Positions 21,853 to 33,600 of a stretch of DNA of 64,000 bases are shown here, piece after piece. The stretch lies in the NCBI GenBank assembly GCA_016169945.1, contig JADLSH010000318.1, positions 248,001-312,000 of the forward strand, given 5' to 3'. Under the pieces are notes generated by a model. The model was not told where the DNA came from, did not search any database, and saw nothing but the letters and a program-made list of their open reading frames with translations. Numbering within the stretch: position 1 is the stretch's first letter; every line of letters begins with the position of its first letter. This DNA is from Trachythela sp. YZ-2020. Lineage: Eukaryota > Cnidaria > Anthozoa > Malacalcyonacea > Clavulariidae. The position numbers were made by a program, and so were the translations under genes.

Positions 21853-23544
21853 ATGTACTGTTGTATAAAAACGCGTATTCTATCTCATAACACGAATTGA
21901 AAATCAGTTAAATTTCAATTAAATTTTATAGCTTGCTGAATCTGAATAAGCCCTTTGTCTTCACAAAAGTTCTTTAGAAACAAAAAACACAAGACTAAAA
22001 TCTTTATTGTAAAGTATGAAATATTTGCGGCTTAAACAAAGTCATTTGTATAAAATATAAACATCTTAGTGATCTCTCATCCATTGTCATTATTGAAGTT
22101 AATTGATCATGATTATAATAATTAATAAAGGGTATCTCAAATGTGGGGAGGGGTCCATTGTAGGTAATATTCAATAATAAGCTGCCGTGGTTTGTGTTTG
22201 AACTACCTGAAAAAGATTAAAAATACTTCCTGATGGTGATGGGGTCGTGAATTTACTTATATGTACCGCAACCCACCCTGAGACCCACCCTCTCAACATT
22301 CCCTGTGGCTGGAAACCAGAGTACCCGGTGAAAACCCACGACTTTCCGTAGAGCGTCGACGTATTCTTAATCTTCTACGAAAGTCTTAATCGAACCTACG
22401 ATCTCAGACCCAAAATATAATTATAGGGGAAGTTAGAAAAGAGGGGAAGTTAGAAAAGAGGGGAAATACGTAATGGACTAATATCATAATATGAATATTG
22501 ATTACAATATTTAAGGTAGAGAGTTTATCAAAGTACTGTAGAACCCCCAAACTACAGTGATTGGAATATATTGTTGATAAACACTCCATCTCTAGAGAAC
22601 TGATAGAGCTATCCAGTATAAATAAAGTTAGTTTAGCTTGAGTTTTTTTAAACCAATCAGTTTAGACCTAATCTACATTCAATCGAATTCAATATCAATC
22701 CGTTTGTTTGTTTCTAGTAACGTATTTGTCCTACCTTAACCTTGAAGTATAAACATAATGATTGTAATCAAAGACAAGCTAATTCAAAGACAAGCTAAAC
22801 AACGACTAATATACACAATATAGCCAAATGAATGCTTATCTCGACTAAATTTTGATACATGGAGGATATATACTCTTCAAGTTCCGTTACGTTTGTGTCT
22901 AAATATAGTGCATTATAGCAATAATAAGCTGCCGAGGCAGTTTATTGTAGAATACTACCTACACTGGACCACAATGTTTGTGATATCTTTTTCAGGTAGT
23001 TCAGACACAAACCATGGCAGCTTATTGTAGAATACTACACTGGACCCACATGTTTGAGATATAGAATATTGTGCATGATTTAATGCAGCAATTAAACGGT
23101 CCGTGGTTCATCAGTATGATACCATATTTTAAGCAACTCAATTGTACAACATGACTCCAGGGAAAAAAATTTTAAGAATTGGTGAAATCTAGACAATTAT
23201 TTGCCTAAATAAGTGGTTTGTTCACTAAGCCGTCAATACGAAATTAAACAGTTACCCTAACTCAAACGCGGAAGCTTTCTATGGGTCTATTTGCGAGTTT
23301 ACTTTGATATACTATATATATTATACAATGCATTCTAATCTACAATGGTACTAGGCATGGTGCATTGTTGGGTTTCGGTTAGACTTGCTCCAAGTCAACC
23401 TAAGCGTCGCAAGCAAAACCTAAGCGTTGCTGGGCAGCAGATGGTGGTCAACTTCAGAAATGTGACACTTATAGAAGCAAAATCTACAACACTACATCTC
23501 CCAATTCTATTTATTTGCCTCCAAATACAAGACTGGCTACATAT

Positions 23545-23756
23545 AATGAAAATAAATAGAGAATAATACATGGGTGCGCGGAAATACCAGATTTATTTCT
23601 CGTGTTGAACATGATATCTCACTCGTTCGCTGCGCTCACCGGTACTATATTTTCAGATCAGTGGCGCTCACTCGTGAGATATCATGTTCAACACTCGAAA
23701 TAAATCTGGTATTTCCGCGCACCCATGTATATTATTCTCTATTTATTTTCTCATTC
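23545..23756. repeat. Near-perfect long palindrome nested in a MITE
   Basis: The arms run from AAATAAATAGAGAATAATAC through GGGTGCGCGGAAATACCAG to about CTCACTCG and back; each is about 80 bp, with a loop of about 40 bp. Adjacent bases on both sides belong to a GGTTTCAGTAA element (23370-23770), so the palindrome inserted into, or grew from, that element. As single-stranded DNA or RNA it would form a very stable hairpin. Confidence 0.8.
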
Positions 23757-24356
23757 TGATAACTGTAGTCGTACCAAACAAAGTGTATTAAACAAATACT
23801 TGTCTGAGTGCACTCACCAAGCTAGCCCAATATTATCTTTGATTATAAGCACGTTTCCTGTAGAAAATTCTGAGTTTTAAAGCTCTATAGTCATACTAAC
23901 CTCACAACTCATTAAGTCACAGCCATTTTAGATCGCCTTTTGGTATTATATATCCAATTTCTTCAGCCCAAACTCTTCATGACTTGCGGCACTAAACAAC
24001 TCACAACTCAAGACAGAACAGGATATCAAGTCAGTCATTCATGGTTGAAGTAAAGAACTTTGTTTTGAAGCTAACACAATATACAAAGCGACTTGAATTT
24101 GGACGCATGGTCACTTAAGCACATCGTGATTTAATGTCAGATAATTCAACAATCTTAGTAGACCATGTAATAAGTTGGATAATATTCAGATTCTTAGTTC
24201 CCCTCTGCTATCAAACTAATTAGACCAAAAGACCCTGGTTTGATTGGTCAAAACATTTCAATGCTACTGGATGAGGCTTAGAATTGTATGGGTGGCTATC
24301 ACTAAGTGTGACAGTGCGGCAAATGGTAGTCAACTCTAAAAGGAAGACAGTTCTCA

Positions 24357-24512
24357 AGGCTCTTTTCCACTCGTCGCAAAAACCAACTCGCAAGCTCGCC
24401 GCGAGTACTTTCATCCAATCACAATGCTCGACAGTTTATTTTAATTACATGCAAGAACTCGCAGCGAGTTTGCGAGTTGGTTTTGCGATGAGTGGAAAAG
24501 AGCCTTCAGAGT
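24357..24512. repeat. Foldback element, GGCTCTTTTCCACTC arms
   Basis: Arms AAGGCTCTTTTCCACTCGTC and its reverse complement (GACGAGTGGAAAAGAGCC with one change), plus an inner match CAAAAACCAACTCGCAAGCTC / GAGTTTGCGAGTTGGTTTTG. It is inserted in a GGTTTCAGTAA-type element (24285-24810). Confidence 0.75.
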
Positions 24513-25058
24513 GACTACATTGTTCACTATATGTATTGACCTTGTGTTTGGCGACAAATACATGTAACATTTAGCATCATTTGCTCGCTACCATAAACTT
24601 GTGTCAATTGATGGTTTTCATGTGACGTCAAAGCGGTCATGCTGGTGGACAACTTCAAAGTTCCGATGTTTATCAGAGCAAATAATTTATGGATATTTCT
24701 TTGTTTAAGGTATTTTTCCACCAACAAGGGCAGACGTGAAAATCACCAATATATTTGAAGTTGACCACGATGTGTAGCACACCAAGTAACACTGACTGAA
24801 ACCCAGCATATTGACCAATAGATGTACCACGCAAGTTCGCCAGGTGTAGCCGAACTACGCAGATAGTTCGTCTTGACGGTTGTCCGTCTGTTTGCTTTGG
24901 CGTTTATACACAAACGAATTATCAGACGTAACTATTTTTTTTATTCATGAATAAAATAGAATAAATTATATACACTAAGATATGCAAAAAGCATGGTCAA
25001 TAATGTCAATCCACTTAGCTGCCATGGGTTACGGGCAAAGTTACCATGAACCAGGATC

Positions 25059-26719
25059 CTAAAATGAACAGTTCCGAGTGATTCCGATTACTCTCGGAGA
25101 TTTAGCGATCGTGAACGCTGGTCTCCGAACCTTGGAGCTGGTTTTGAATATATTTGGATTGTACGAGCCAGGGCCTGGTGACGAACCTAGAAAATTGAAA
25201 ATTAGCGGATGGTGTTCAACACACAATTTCGTTACCAATCAAGTTCTGAAGTTGATCTACTTGCCTGTAAAGCACAATTAAACCCACCAATACAGTGGGT
25301 ACAAGTCTCACCTTTCCTTGCAATAAAAGGTAGAGTGCCTTGCCTCCGTCCTTGTTGTATGGTGAAACTGGGTGAGTTTGCAAGAACTGTATTTTGACTT
25401 CGCGAACGATCATAGCTACATGGACTGGGGAAGGCTTTTGCATCTGGAAAATAAAAGCATGGGAAACTTTGTAAATTAAAATAGATCATGAGAAAAATCA
25501 TTCATTCTATGAGGATTGCACCACACTTTTATTAAGTTGGCTCCCTACAGTTAGTGGTATATACATTGTGTATAAATAGAGCATTAGACAAACTATCAGG
25601 AAAATATCAGACATGATTCGTTCCCAGAATCATTGCCAATATATATCACGCTATTCATGCTAGTTCATCTGGATAGTTAGTCTTGTGTTCACACTATGTT
25701 AAATATTGGTCTACAAACCTTTAGAGACCAGTGTGAGTTCTTTTCGTGTGCCAATACTATGCGAGGGAGCTTGACGTAACGTGACTTGAGGCCAGCCAAT
25801 AGTTGATCTCGGTACATGATCTGAAGGCGAGGGCCACTTATTCTTGCTATCAAAATCTGTTCTTAATGACCAGCGGTTGCTGTTACTAAACCATTCTTTG
25901 CCCCAGGAAACTCGGTCGCCACCCACTAAAATAACAAACGACGTCTATTTCAAGACCAGTACTTACGCTGAGAAACAATCTTTTGAAAACTTAACATTTA
26001 CCTTTCTCGGGGTATGTTTTCGGTCTCATGGTATACGCTGGTGGATTGGTCATATTAGGAGGGTTGATGGGTGGGTCATACGCAGTAGGGGAGGGTGTGT
26101 CCAGGTTCAACGTCATGAAGGGACGACTTTGATCATCTTCTAAATAGTAAAAAGAAATGTCAATTGTACATGATGAGATGACAAACAAACAAACAAACAA
26201 ACAAACAAACAAACAAACAAACATATATGCAAACAAACAGATGAGAAATGAATAAACAAACGGGAAAATAAACAAAATGAAAACAATAACAAAAACACAT
26301 ATATGGTTGGTAAATAGACAGGCAAAAAGCATAATTCGAATTAAAAATTTAAAAGGTTTGTCCATTGTACCATATTCATGTTGTTTCTCCTGCATCTTAT
26401 CATGACGAAATCTTGCATAAGATCTACAAAGAATAAAGATTTAAGAGCTAGTGCTCCCAGTTTCACTCAACCAAACACTGCAGGTTTTCCCCGAACCTAA
26501 AAAGTAATGCCCTTACTGGACCTTTGTGAATAGATTGATAGGGCAATCCAGAGAGATAAGGTTAGTTTAGTTTAGGTTAGACATTTACCTTGTACATAAA
26601 CTTATTCTTGTGGGCAACAGCCTTTGTTCTTGATCTTGTAAAACGCTTGGAATACGAGTGCCACCAAGTTTTCCATGTCTTGTCCATTGCTTATATTGTC
26701 GGTCATTATTCCCAGACAT
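25059..26719 (-). CDS. PG-rich repeat (SHIPPO/STPG-type) protein, likely axonemal
   Basis: Five exons on the minus strand: about 26589/26602-26719, 26002-26139, 25719-25925, 25312-25443 and 25059-25186. Exons 2-5 join in consistent phases. The last junction creates SSPGPGSYNP, the hallmark of sperm-tail PG-rich repeats (PGPGxY), preceded by PSFTIQQGRRQGTLPF and followed by RPAFTIAKSPR, both typical of such repeats. About 240 residues in all. Family members are ciliary/flagellar microtubule-associated proteins, so an axonemal role is inferred. The exon 1-2 junction is unsettled: the strong donor (ACAAG|GTAAAT, end 26589) gives the wrong phase, while a weak one (AATAA|GTTTAT, end 26602) keeps the frame; exon 1 (start MSGNNDRQYKQW) may instead be joined through a missed exon. 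Confidence 0.65.
26184..26224. repeat. (AAAC)n microsatellite
   Basis: About ten AAAC units lie in the first intron of the PG-rich repeat gene, followed by imperfect copies up to about 26290. Confidence 0.9.
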
Positions 26720-26769
26720 CGAGGCAGTTCAACACAAAGCTGGAAATCATGACGTAGATATCACAGTAG

Positions 26770-27030
26770 TTAGTGCATGTGTCTTTCACCTTTGTGACTG
26801 AGGTTCAATTCCTGCAATATGCAGTTGTCTGATCATAAATTCACCTCAGTCGCCTCACTCGCATGTGAGAAGAGTCCTTCCAGTTCTACCAAACACTGCA
26901 GTCCGCAGGTTTTCTCCGGGTACTTCGGTTTTCTCCTATCGTAACACTGGACAAATTGCCCTTACTGGACCTCTAAGGAGAAGAGTTTACAACTGACAGA
27001 GATGTCCAGCATAAATAAGTTTTATTTTAG
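26770..27030 (+). repeat. tRNA-derived SINE (type B), near full length
   Basis: A tRNA-like head with B box GGTTCAATTCC (26802-26812) is followed by the body TCACCTCAGTCGC...GTTTTCTCCGGGTAC and the tail CTGACAGAGATGTCCAGCATAAATAAG. This is the most abundant family in the window. Other sense copies: 36775-37125, 37378-37520, 39708-39960, 52025-52340, 53212-53690, 59625-60080. Antisense copies: 15010-15140, 17190-17460, 20080-20410, 31490-31775, 47150-47370, 57010-57400. Tails end in TAAATAAAGTTAGTTTAGTTTAG. Confidence 0.75.
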
Positions 27031-27800
27031 GAAGTATGAAGCCATATAAGTATGAAGCCTTTCAAATTAAGATATGATCACCTATAGTTAGCATGTACAA
27101 TCTATTATAAATACTATTCAAAACAATATATAGATGCACTTACGTATATATTCTCGTCTTGTAATATAGCACACCATTAAATCTTTTCTCCCTAGCAACG
27201 AAGGTCTGCGGACACATTAGCATACAGTATTGTATTCACATGTTAATTCTCACTTTGACAGCTTAAAGTATTAAACACATAGTATACGTATTGTATAAAT
27301 TCACATAAAAATTGAGTCTTGGTACAAACCTAAATGCCACAAACAGACTTCGTTCTTGTTTGTTTGGCTTTTCTGAAATAGCATGTTATATGATACTCTG
27401 AATTAAATTTGAAACTTGAGATTCAAGATTAATTTTGTAATATACTCTAGCTGCCACGACTAAAAGCAAAGTTTTAAGAAGTTTTATCGTATTTATATAT
27501 TATAATATTATCTCTCATTAGCTAACTCAATTGAAGCTTAATAAATAAAGATAAGAAAAAAATGAACCATTTACTATCATGGTGCTTATAGAAACTGTCA
27601 ATTACTGTAGTTCATATCTCGAAGTTCATTTTAAAATTCTATTATTTCATTTCTTCATCTAACGACGAGACGACGGAAAGTTGTCGACCAAATCTAAACA
27701 TTGAGAATTGAGAATGAGTAGGTGGTTTCACTCAAGCACTATCGTATTTTTCGTACAGCAGATGATGATCAACCGTTAGTTTAACATTAAACAGAGTGCA

Positions 27801-28154
27801 GGGCTCGAAATAACGGCCGGTCAACGGACATTGTCCGGTCAGAATTGAGTATTGACCGGACAAAACCCTTGAATGCCGGTCTTTTTGTCCGGTCAAATAA
27901 AAATTCGTGCGCTTTAAAAGAAAATTCAATTTCGTCAGATTGAGTTTTTTTTTGTCAAAGGATTTGAGTGCATGTGTATGTAACTTGTCTAATAATTAAG
28001 CATCATGTATTGTAACGCAGGATCTGAACGTCATTATTAAAAGGGTTAGTTTAGGCAAAATATTTGTCCGTCCAAAAATGGGTCATGTCCGAGCAAAAAC
28101 ACATTTGACCGGACAACGTGACCGCCGCATGTCCGTTCATTATTTCGAGCCCTG
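27801..28154. repeat. hAT-like MITE with CAGGGCTCGAAATAA ends
   Basis: Terminal inverted repeats CAGGGCTCGAAATAA and TTATTTCGAGCCCTG enclose sub-terminal GTCCGGTCA/TGACCGGAC motifs. CAGGG...CCCTG ends are typical of hAT elements. It sits inside a GGTTTCA-type MITE; GAGTG flanks both sides. A related, more decayed element with GTCGGAC motifs lies at about 42500-42940. Confidence 0.7.
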
Positions 28155-28925
28155 GAGTGAGAAAATAACGTTACCCATTTTCATTATATGTTGTAGTCTT
28201 GTATATTGTGGCAAATAGATAGAATTGAGAGATGTAGATCAATTTTCTTGCTCCTATAAGTGTCAACAGTTCTGAAATTGACCACCATCTGCTGCCCTGT
28301 AACGCTTAATAAAACCTGCAAGTAGGTGTAAATCAGCACCAACCTCGTTCCCAGGCTCTTTACCTACGCTCACCCCCGCTGCGGAAAAGACCCTGGTTCA
28401 GGCTGGTCACGTGACACCTTCCACAGCTTTGTCCGTGGGAGGGTAGGCTAAGACGCGTAAAGCGCAAAAGTCATTTCCGGTAGAAATAAGCGTGTTCAAA
28501 GGAGCGGTAAAATTGCAAATAAAGGCTATAAATCAACAAAAAATCGCTTTTAAAGTTGCAAAAGGGCTCTAAATTGAGTTCTAAATTGAGTTTATAAAAA
28601 AGCACAGAAGCCGTAGTAACAGTAACAGTAACAATAGTCCATAACAGTTTTTTTGGCACAAGAAATTAATATACAAAGCAACTACAGTATAAACTATTGG
28701 GCAACCTTATATGAACAGCATAACAATCAATACTAGAGTAAAAACAATTTGTAACTCAAAATTATTAGTCGAAAAGATACTTATATATTGTAGAATATAG
28801 AATTACAAGTTTGATATTAAATAATTTAAAATTTGTTTTGTCTTTTGAAACGAGCGAAGCGCCGAAGAGATTGCGGTTTGAAATTTCTCTTCTACAAATG
28901 AAGTGACACTGACTGACCTAAACCT

Positions 28926-29124
28926 GGTTACAGACGAGCAAGTTTTCTATGACAAGTTTTCATACGACAAGTTTTATTTACTCGTCTGTATGCATGGGCA
29001 AAAGTGCACTTCGCCCGACTTGTCATTGAGAGAAAATTGGCAAAATTTAATACCCATACAAACGAACAAGTAAAACTTGTCATAGAAAACTTGTCATAAA
29101 ACTTGCTCGTCTGTAACCAGCTTA
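28926..29124. repeat. Foldback element nested in the TIR transposon
   Basis: Arms TGGTTACAGACGAGCAAGTTT and its reverse complement, followed by inner matches (CTATGACAAGTTTT / AAAACTTGTCATAG). The loop is about 70 bp. Either part of the transposon or a later insertion into it. Confidence 0.7.
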
Positions 29125-29689
29125 ACTAGTTCAATCAAATAAAAAATCTACCTTGTCAGTTTAATGCACTGAAAACCAATAGCGAAAAATAAATTGACCA
29201 ACATTTATGTTACAATTAATGTCAATGGCAACATGATTCGAACATTATATGTACAAAATAAAATGCCGATACAGCTAAGTAAACATTGGCAAACGCGTAA
29301 AAAGCTTTTTCACGTCTATTCTATTGTTCTCGAAATTGACATAATTTGTAACAAGCCAAAGAGTAAACATGATATATTCAAAATAAACTATAATTTACCC
29401 CCGTGTTAGCATCGCTGTGGACAATATAAAATTGCGCACGGAACAACTCAGCAAAAACTGATATGCATTTATAAAGCTTTTCCTTTTTCAAATGACAATT
29501 AAGTAAACTGTATAATTATAATTTACCTCCGTATTAGCGCCACTGTCGGCCAGTAAAATTGTATTAATGCGCTGCAAAAAACTCAACTCATGGCATCGTT
29601 TGAACATTATGACGCTGTAAATCAAACATAACGGAGCGATCTTCTTTTCCGTGTACGTTGTAGTTGAACTCCAACAATTCAGATAGAAT

Positions 29690-30459
29690 TCTGAATACTA
29701 CACAGGATACTCGTCCACGATATAGTCTCCAAAGAGAACGAACTCATTCCTTCAAAATTTCTTTTACGAAGAACGGACTTCGTGTCTCTAACTGCCACAT
29801 TTCTCAGTTCGTCATTGACGGTATTTAGGACATCCGTAAACGGGACGGAATCATACGACGCGGTTTTGGAAACAGGATCGTTGACAACCTGTAGTGTATA
29901 GGAGATATTTTATTGGCTTTTAAACTTTACTCTTTAGAGTTCAGTGTATACGGCAAATGAAATTGGAAATCTACACATAAATTATAGTATACAATATCTC
30001 ATTACATAAATGATGAATTATAAAAAATATAACATACCTCGGATTGTATAGTTTCTTTGTTGGATGAAAATGACAGGCTTCGGGTTGATCGCACTTCGCC
30101 TTCCAGACTAGTTCTTGCCCTTTTCTCCTCCGTGATTCGCGTTGAAGGCGAAATATCAATACATCTCTTTGTTTGCATCATAGTTTTTTGGTTCCCACAT
30201 ATCATGCTTTGGAATTTTCCAGAATTATCCAGTCGTCTTTCACAAGGTCGGCACACAAGACGAGGAAGGGAGTTCTCTCACCATAGACCGCTTCAGCAAA
30301 AGCCAGTAGTTTGACATTTGCTTTATTGTACAGGTTTTTTGTATATTTTGGCTCATATGCCGCAACAAACTCGACACATAGACTCGGAGTTTGAAATTGA
30401 GCCATTGCTAATCTGGGCAGGTGAGCCCATGTTTTTGTATTTATTACGCCATTATTCAC
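29690..30459 (-). pseudogene. Coding remnants inside the TIR transposon
   Basis: On the minus strand one frame (30202-30459) reads KANVKLLAFAEAVYGERTPF and then LVKDDWIILENSKA and stop; an overlapping frame (30040-30256) carries VCRPCERRLDNSGKF, a CxxC motif followed by a basic tract. Only one frame can be right at the overlap, so a frameshift or unseen intron is likely. A third stretch (about 29690-29892) is open for about 65 codons (SYDSVPFTDVLNTVNDELRN). CxxC modules of this kind occur in proteins of cnidarian transposable elements, from memory. I cannot name the family, and a THAP or transposase domain is not evident. Confidence 0.45.
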
Positions 30460-30636
30460 TCATGCATGAATGTAAAATTGACATGTTTACTCAACTACCC
30501 CTCCCTCAGTGTTTTCAAAGCGCTAATTAAAAACACCCCAGATTCTGGGGTGTCACGTGACCAGTCTGAACTAGGGTCTTTTCCGCAGCGGGGGTGAGCG
30601 TAGGTAAAGAGCCTGGGAACGAGGTTGAATCAGCAC

Positions 30637-33600
30637 TTACTTCTGAAAAGAGGTTTGAATCTCATCAACTTTAGAAGGATGACAACAAATAGCACAGTTA
30701 GATTGCTCCACTGAGAAAAGACGACTAAAATATTTCTCACCAACTCTTCTCAAATCTTCCAATGAAACTTTAGAAATCTTCTCTAACAGATGTCTGAAAC
30801 AAAAATATTACATAGTAAAATTTCTCATCGCTGTGTCCAAAAGAAATGAAAACACATCCAACTGGCAATCCAACTGGCAATCCAACTGGCAATCCAACTG
30901 GCAATCGAATCCCTGGTTTAACGTACCGGCGCTCTACTGACTACTAAAATATTGGGACGCACAATTGAGACACTCTAAAAACTTTCATTCCAAGTCGGTT
31001 CAATTTAATTTGGTTGAGTTTAACAAAGACAAAGTAAGATAAAAGATATGCATTACTTATTGTAGTCTTTATCAACATTTCTTAACTGTGACAACAGATT
31101 CTAAAACATGAGAAAAATCAATCTATCTTTTTACGATAAAACAGATAGTAAGAGCCATCTCTTATTAGTATAAACTTAGTAATAGACTATCACTTTTCCT
31201 GCGTTCTGATTGGCTACGCTACTCGTAGACTATTAGTGATAGTCTACTAGTAGCAAAATTCAAAACAATGGCGTGAAAATTCACGTTTAAAATTAATATT
31301 AATACTTTTGTTTACTTTTGTATTGTGTTCCCTAGTTCTCAATAAATGCTATAGTTTATACTAAAACAATTAGACAACTCGGCCTCGTTGGCTATGAGCG
31401 AATAGTCAACTCGGCTTCGCCTCGTTGACTATTCGCTCATATGGCACTCGGCCTCGTTGTCTAATTGTTAAGTGGTCCAGTGTCACTACAGGAGGAAACC
31501 TAAACTAAACTAACTTTATTTATACTGGATAGCTCTATCAGTTCTAAACTGTTCTCTTTAGAGGTCAGTTAGGGGTAAACCCTTATTTGTCCAGTGTTAC
31601 AACAGGAGGAAACTGGATTACCCGGAATAGACCTGTTGTATTTCGTAAAGTCAAACTGGAAGCACTCTTCTCACATAGAACTGAGGTGAAATCAAACAAC
31701 TGCATATTGCAAGAATGGAACCCTGGTCACAGAGATGAAAGACACATGCACTAACACACCATACAGGGTGAAGGTAGTGAAGAGGTAAGCCAACCAATAC
31801 TATACTTCAAATTATCGATACCATTAAGTTTACCCACCTCAAACGCAGCATCACCAACAGACTCCTCTTGTCCAATTATTTCAAATATAACACTACTGAT
31901 CGCAGACTCTAACTGGACCGCTTCAAATGGGACATTACCAGATAGATAGTCATCCTAGATACAAAATATGGGAGTCGTATGATGTGGGAAATGGAAGGTA
32001 GCATATACATATGGCTGCCGTGGTTTGTGTCTGAACCTAGCAGGAAGGCAAGATATCTTTTTCAGGTAGTTCAGACACAAACCACGGCAGTTTATTGTAG
32101 AATACTAGCTACACTGGACCTCCACGTTTGAGATATCTTTTTCAGGTAGTTCAGACAAAAACCACCGACGACAGCTTATTGTAGAATACTACTTCACAAG
32201 TTCATTTTCCGCCGTATTATCTTACCATAATTTCTTTGGCTTTCTCATACGCTTTGACAAGATGACTTGCTTTGAATAAGATGAAGTATATCAATCCTTG
32301 TCCAGGATCGCAAAACATACTGAAAATATTTAAGAAGATCGCTATTATAACTGTTGATATAAAATGCCGAATTAATTTTGAAAATTCACTGCAACCAGGT
32401 ATAATATCAGACATGTTAAATTGCTATTCTGGTTTAGGTAAATGAATGTAATTTCTGAACGAAGTTAGATATGCCGTACCTGTAATGATACGATAATCCC
32501 AAGCCACGGATTTGCCGCCACATAGGACCCTAAATATACAAGTATAATTCTATATTCCAGTATAATCTCCGAGGCACAGTATAGCCACTTTATTTACAGT
32601 TTATATATTTACCTCCAAAGCAATCAAACACTCCATGAAGACCAAGATAGGAGCGTAATCAGGATCAGTAAAGCTACCAATACCAGGACAACATTGAATA
32701 AGGAAAGATGACTCCATTGAACCAACTCCAATGATCTTACTTTGAATGTCACCTTGACGTAGATATACACTCACTTTCTGTAAATCTGGCATCCTTGAGA
32801 GAAAATAGAGTTCAGTACTATATCAATATATAAATATATGCACTATATTTATGATTAGGGCAACCTTTAGGATTATGGTTGGGATTTGAGATAGGGTTAG
32901 TGTGGGTTTAGGATTAGGATTTGAGATAGGGATTAGGATTTGAGATAAAATAGGGTTTAAAATAAGGATAGGTCGATTACGCGCAATTACCCGCTAGAAT
33001 TTACGGGTAATTTACCATATTACAATCCCAAAATTAAGTCACAAGGATTAGGGTTATTAAATTGGGTTGTTAATATCAATATGGATTTTTAGCGTAAAGC
33101 TATTTCTACCAGTAACTATAGTTCCTTTACATTTCCTTCACTTACTGTTGAGCAGCGGCTGCAGGTATTCCTGGGACAAAACCACTCTCCCAAATCTCGT
33201 TGGCTTTCTCTGGCAGGTTGTTGACATTTGTAGTCACGTGAACACGTATATTGTTGTGATTGGTCAGTTTTTCCCGCAGTTGAAACAAATCTGAGATGAC
33301 CTGAGACGAGAGCACAGTTAGAGCGTGATTAGGATTAATATACTCAATTAATTTTCTTGCTACTATAAGTGTCAACATTTCAGAAGCTGACCACAATCTG
33401 CTGTTCTGTAACGCTTACTGAAACCCATCAATAATCAATAAATTTGTTAACCGATAAATCAATAAAATTAATCATTTAATCAGCACCTTATCCGGGTTGC
33501 CTTTTATTTCCTTCAATATTTTGTTCAAGAACTGTTGTTGATGAATGAAGTTGCAAGAACGGTATGGACTCTCTGAGAACAGAAAATTAACATGAGCATG

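Larger units (their letters stand above)
20679..25058. other. Gene-poor, repeat-filled interval
   Basis: No exon recognised on either strand. It contains the MITEs and foldbacks listed, antisense SINE remnants at 20740-21020 and 22230-22410, a SINE tail at 22600-22640, foldback arms at 22180-22230 and 22915-23050, and AT-rich sequence. Its start should hold the promoter of the synaptotagmin-like gene; an acceptor-like TTTTAG on the minus strand near 20700 suggests an untranslated exon further up. Confidence 0.5.
26720..28339. other. Interval between the PG-rich gene and the TIR transposon
   Basis: Contains a SINE (26770-27030), AT-rich sequence, and a GGTTTCA-type MITE (27721-28320) split by another element (27801-28154). 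A minus-strand acceptor near 27385 followed by a short frame (about 13 codons to a stop) is in the right phase to be a last exon of the metallopeptidase gene, but I cannot confirm it. Confidence 0.4.
28340..30627. mobile_element. 2.29-kb DNA transposon with 79-bp TIRs and 9-bp target duplication
   Basis: Left TIR 28340-28418 begins CAACCTCGTTCCCAGGCTC; right TIR 30549-30627 is its reverse complement with two mismatches. The 9-bp sequence AATCAGCAC flanks both ends (28331-28339 and 30628-30636), a clear target-site duplication. Superfamily is undecided: 9-bp duplications fit MULE-like or Merlin-like elements, while similar ends in cnidarian repeats might be P-like. The interior carries minus-strand coding stretches and a nested foldback (28926-29124). 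The near-identical TIRs indicate a young insertion. It lies beside the last known exon of the metallopeptidase gene. Confidence 0.85.

Noticed and set aside
24284..24514. Small plus-strand frames rich in Ser/Arg
   Set aside because: They lie inside a foldback nested in a MITE and are mirrored on the other strand.
26140..26325. Frame with Leu/Phe/Cys/Val repeats resembling membrane spans
   Set aside because: It is the (AAAC)n microsatellite read on the minus strand.
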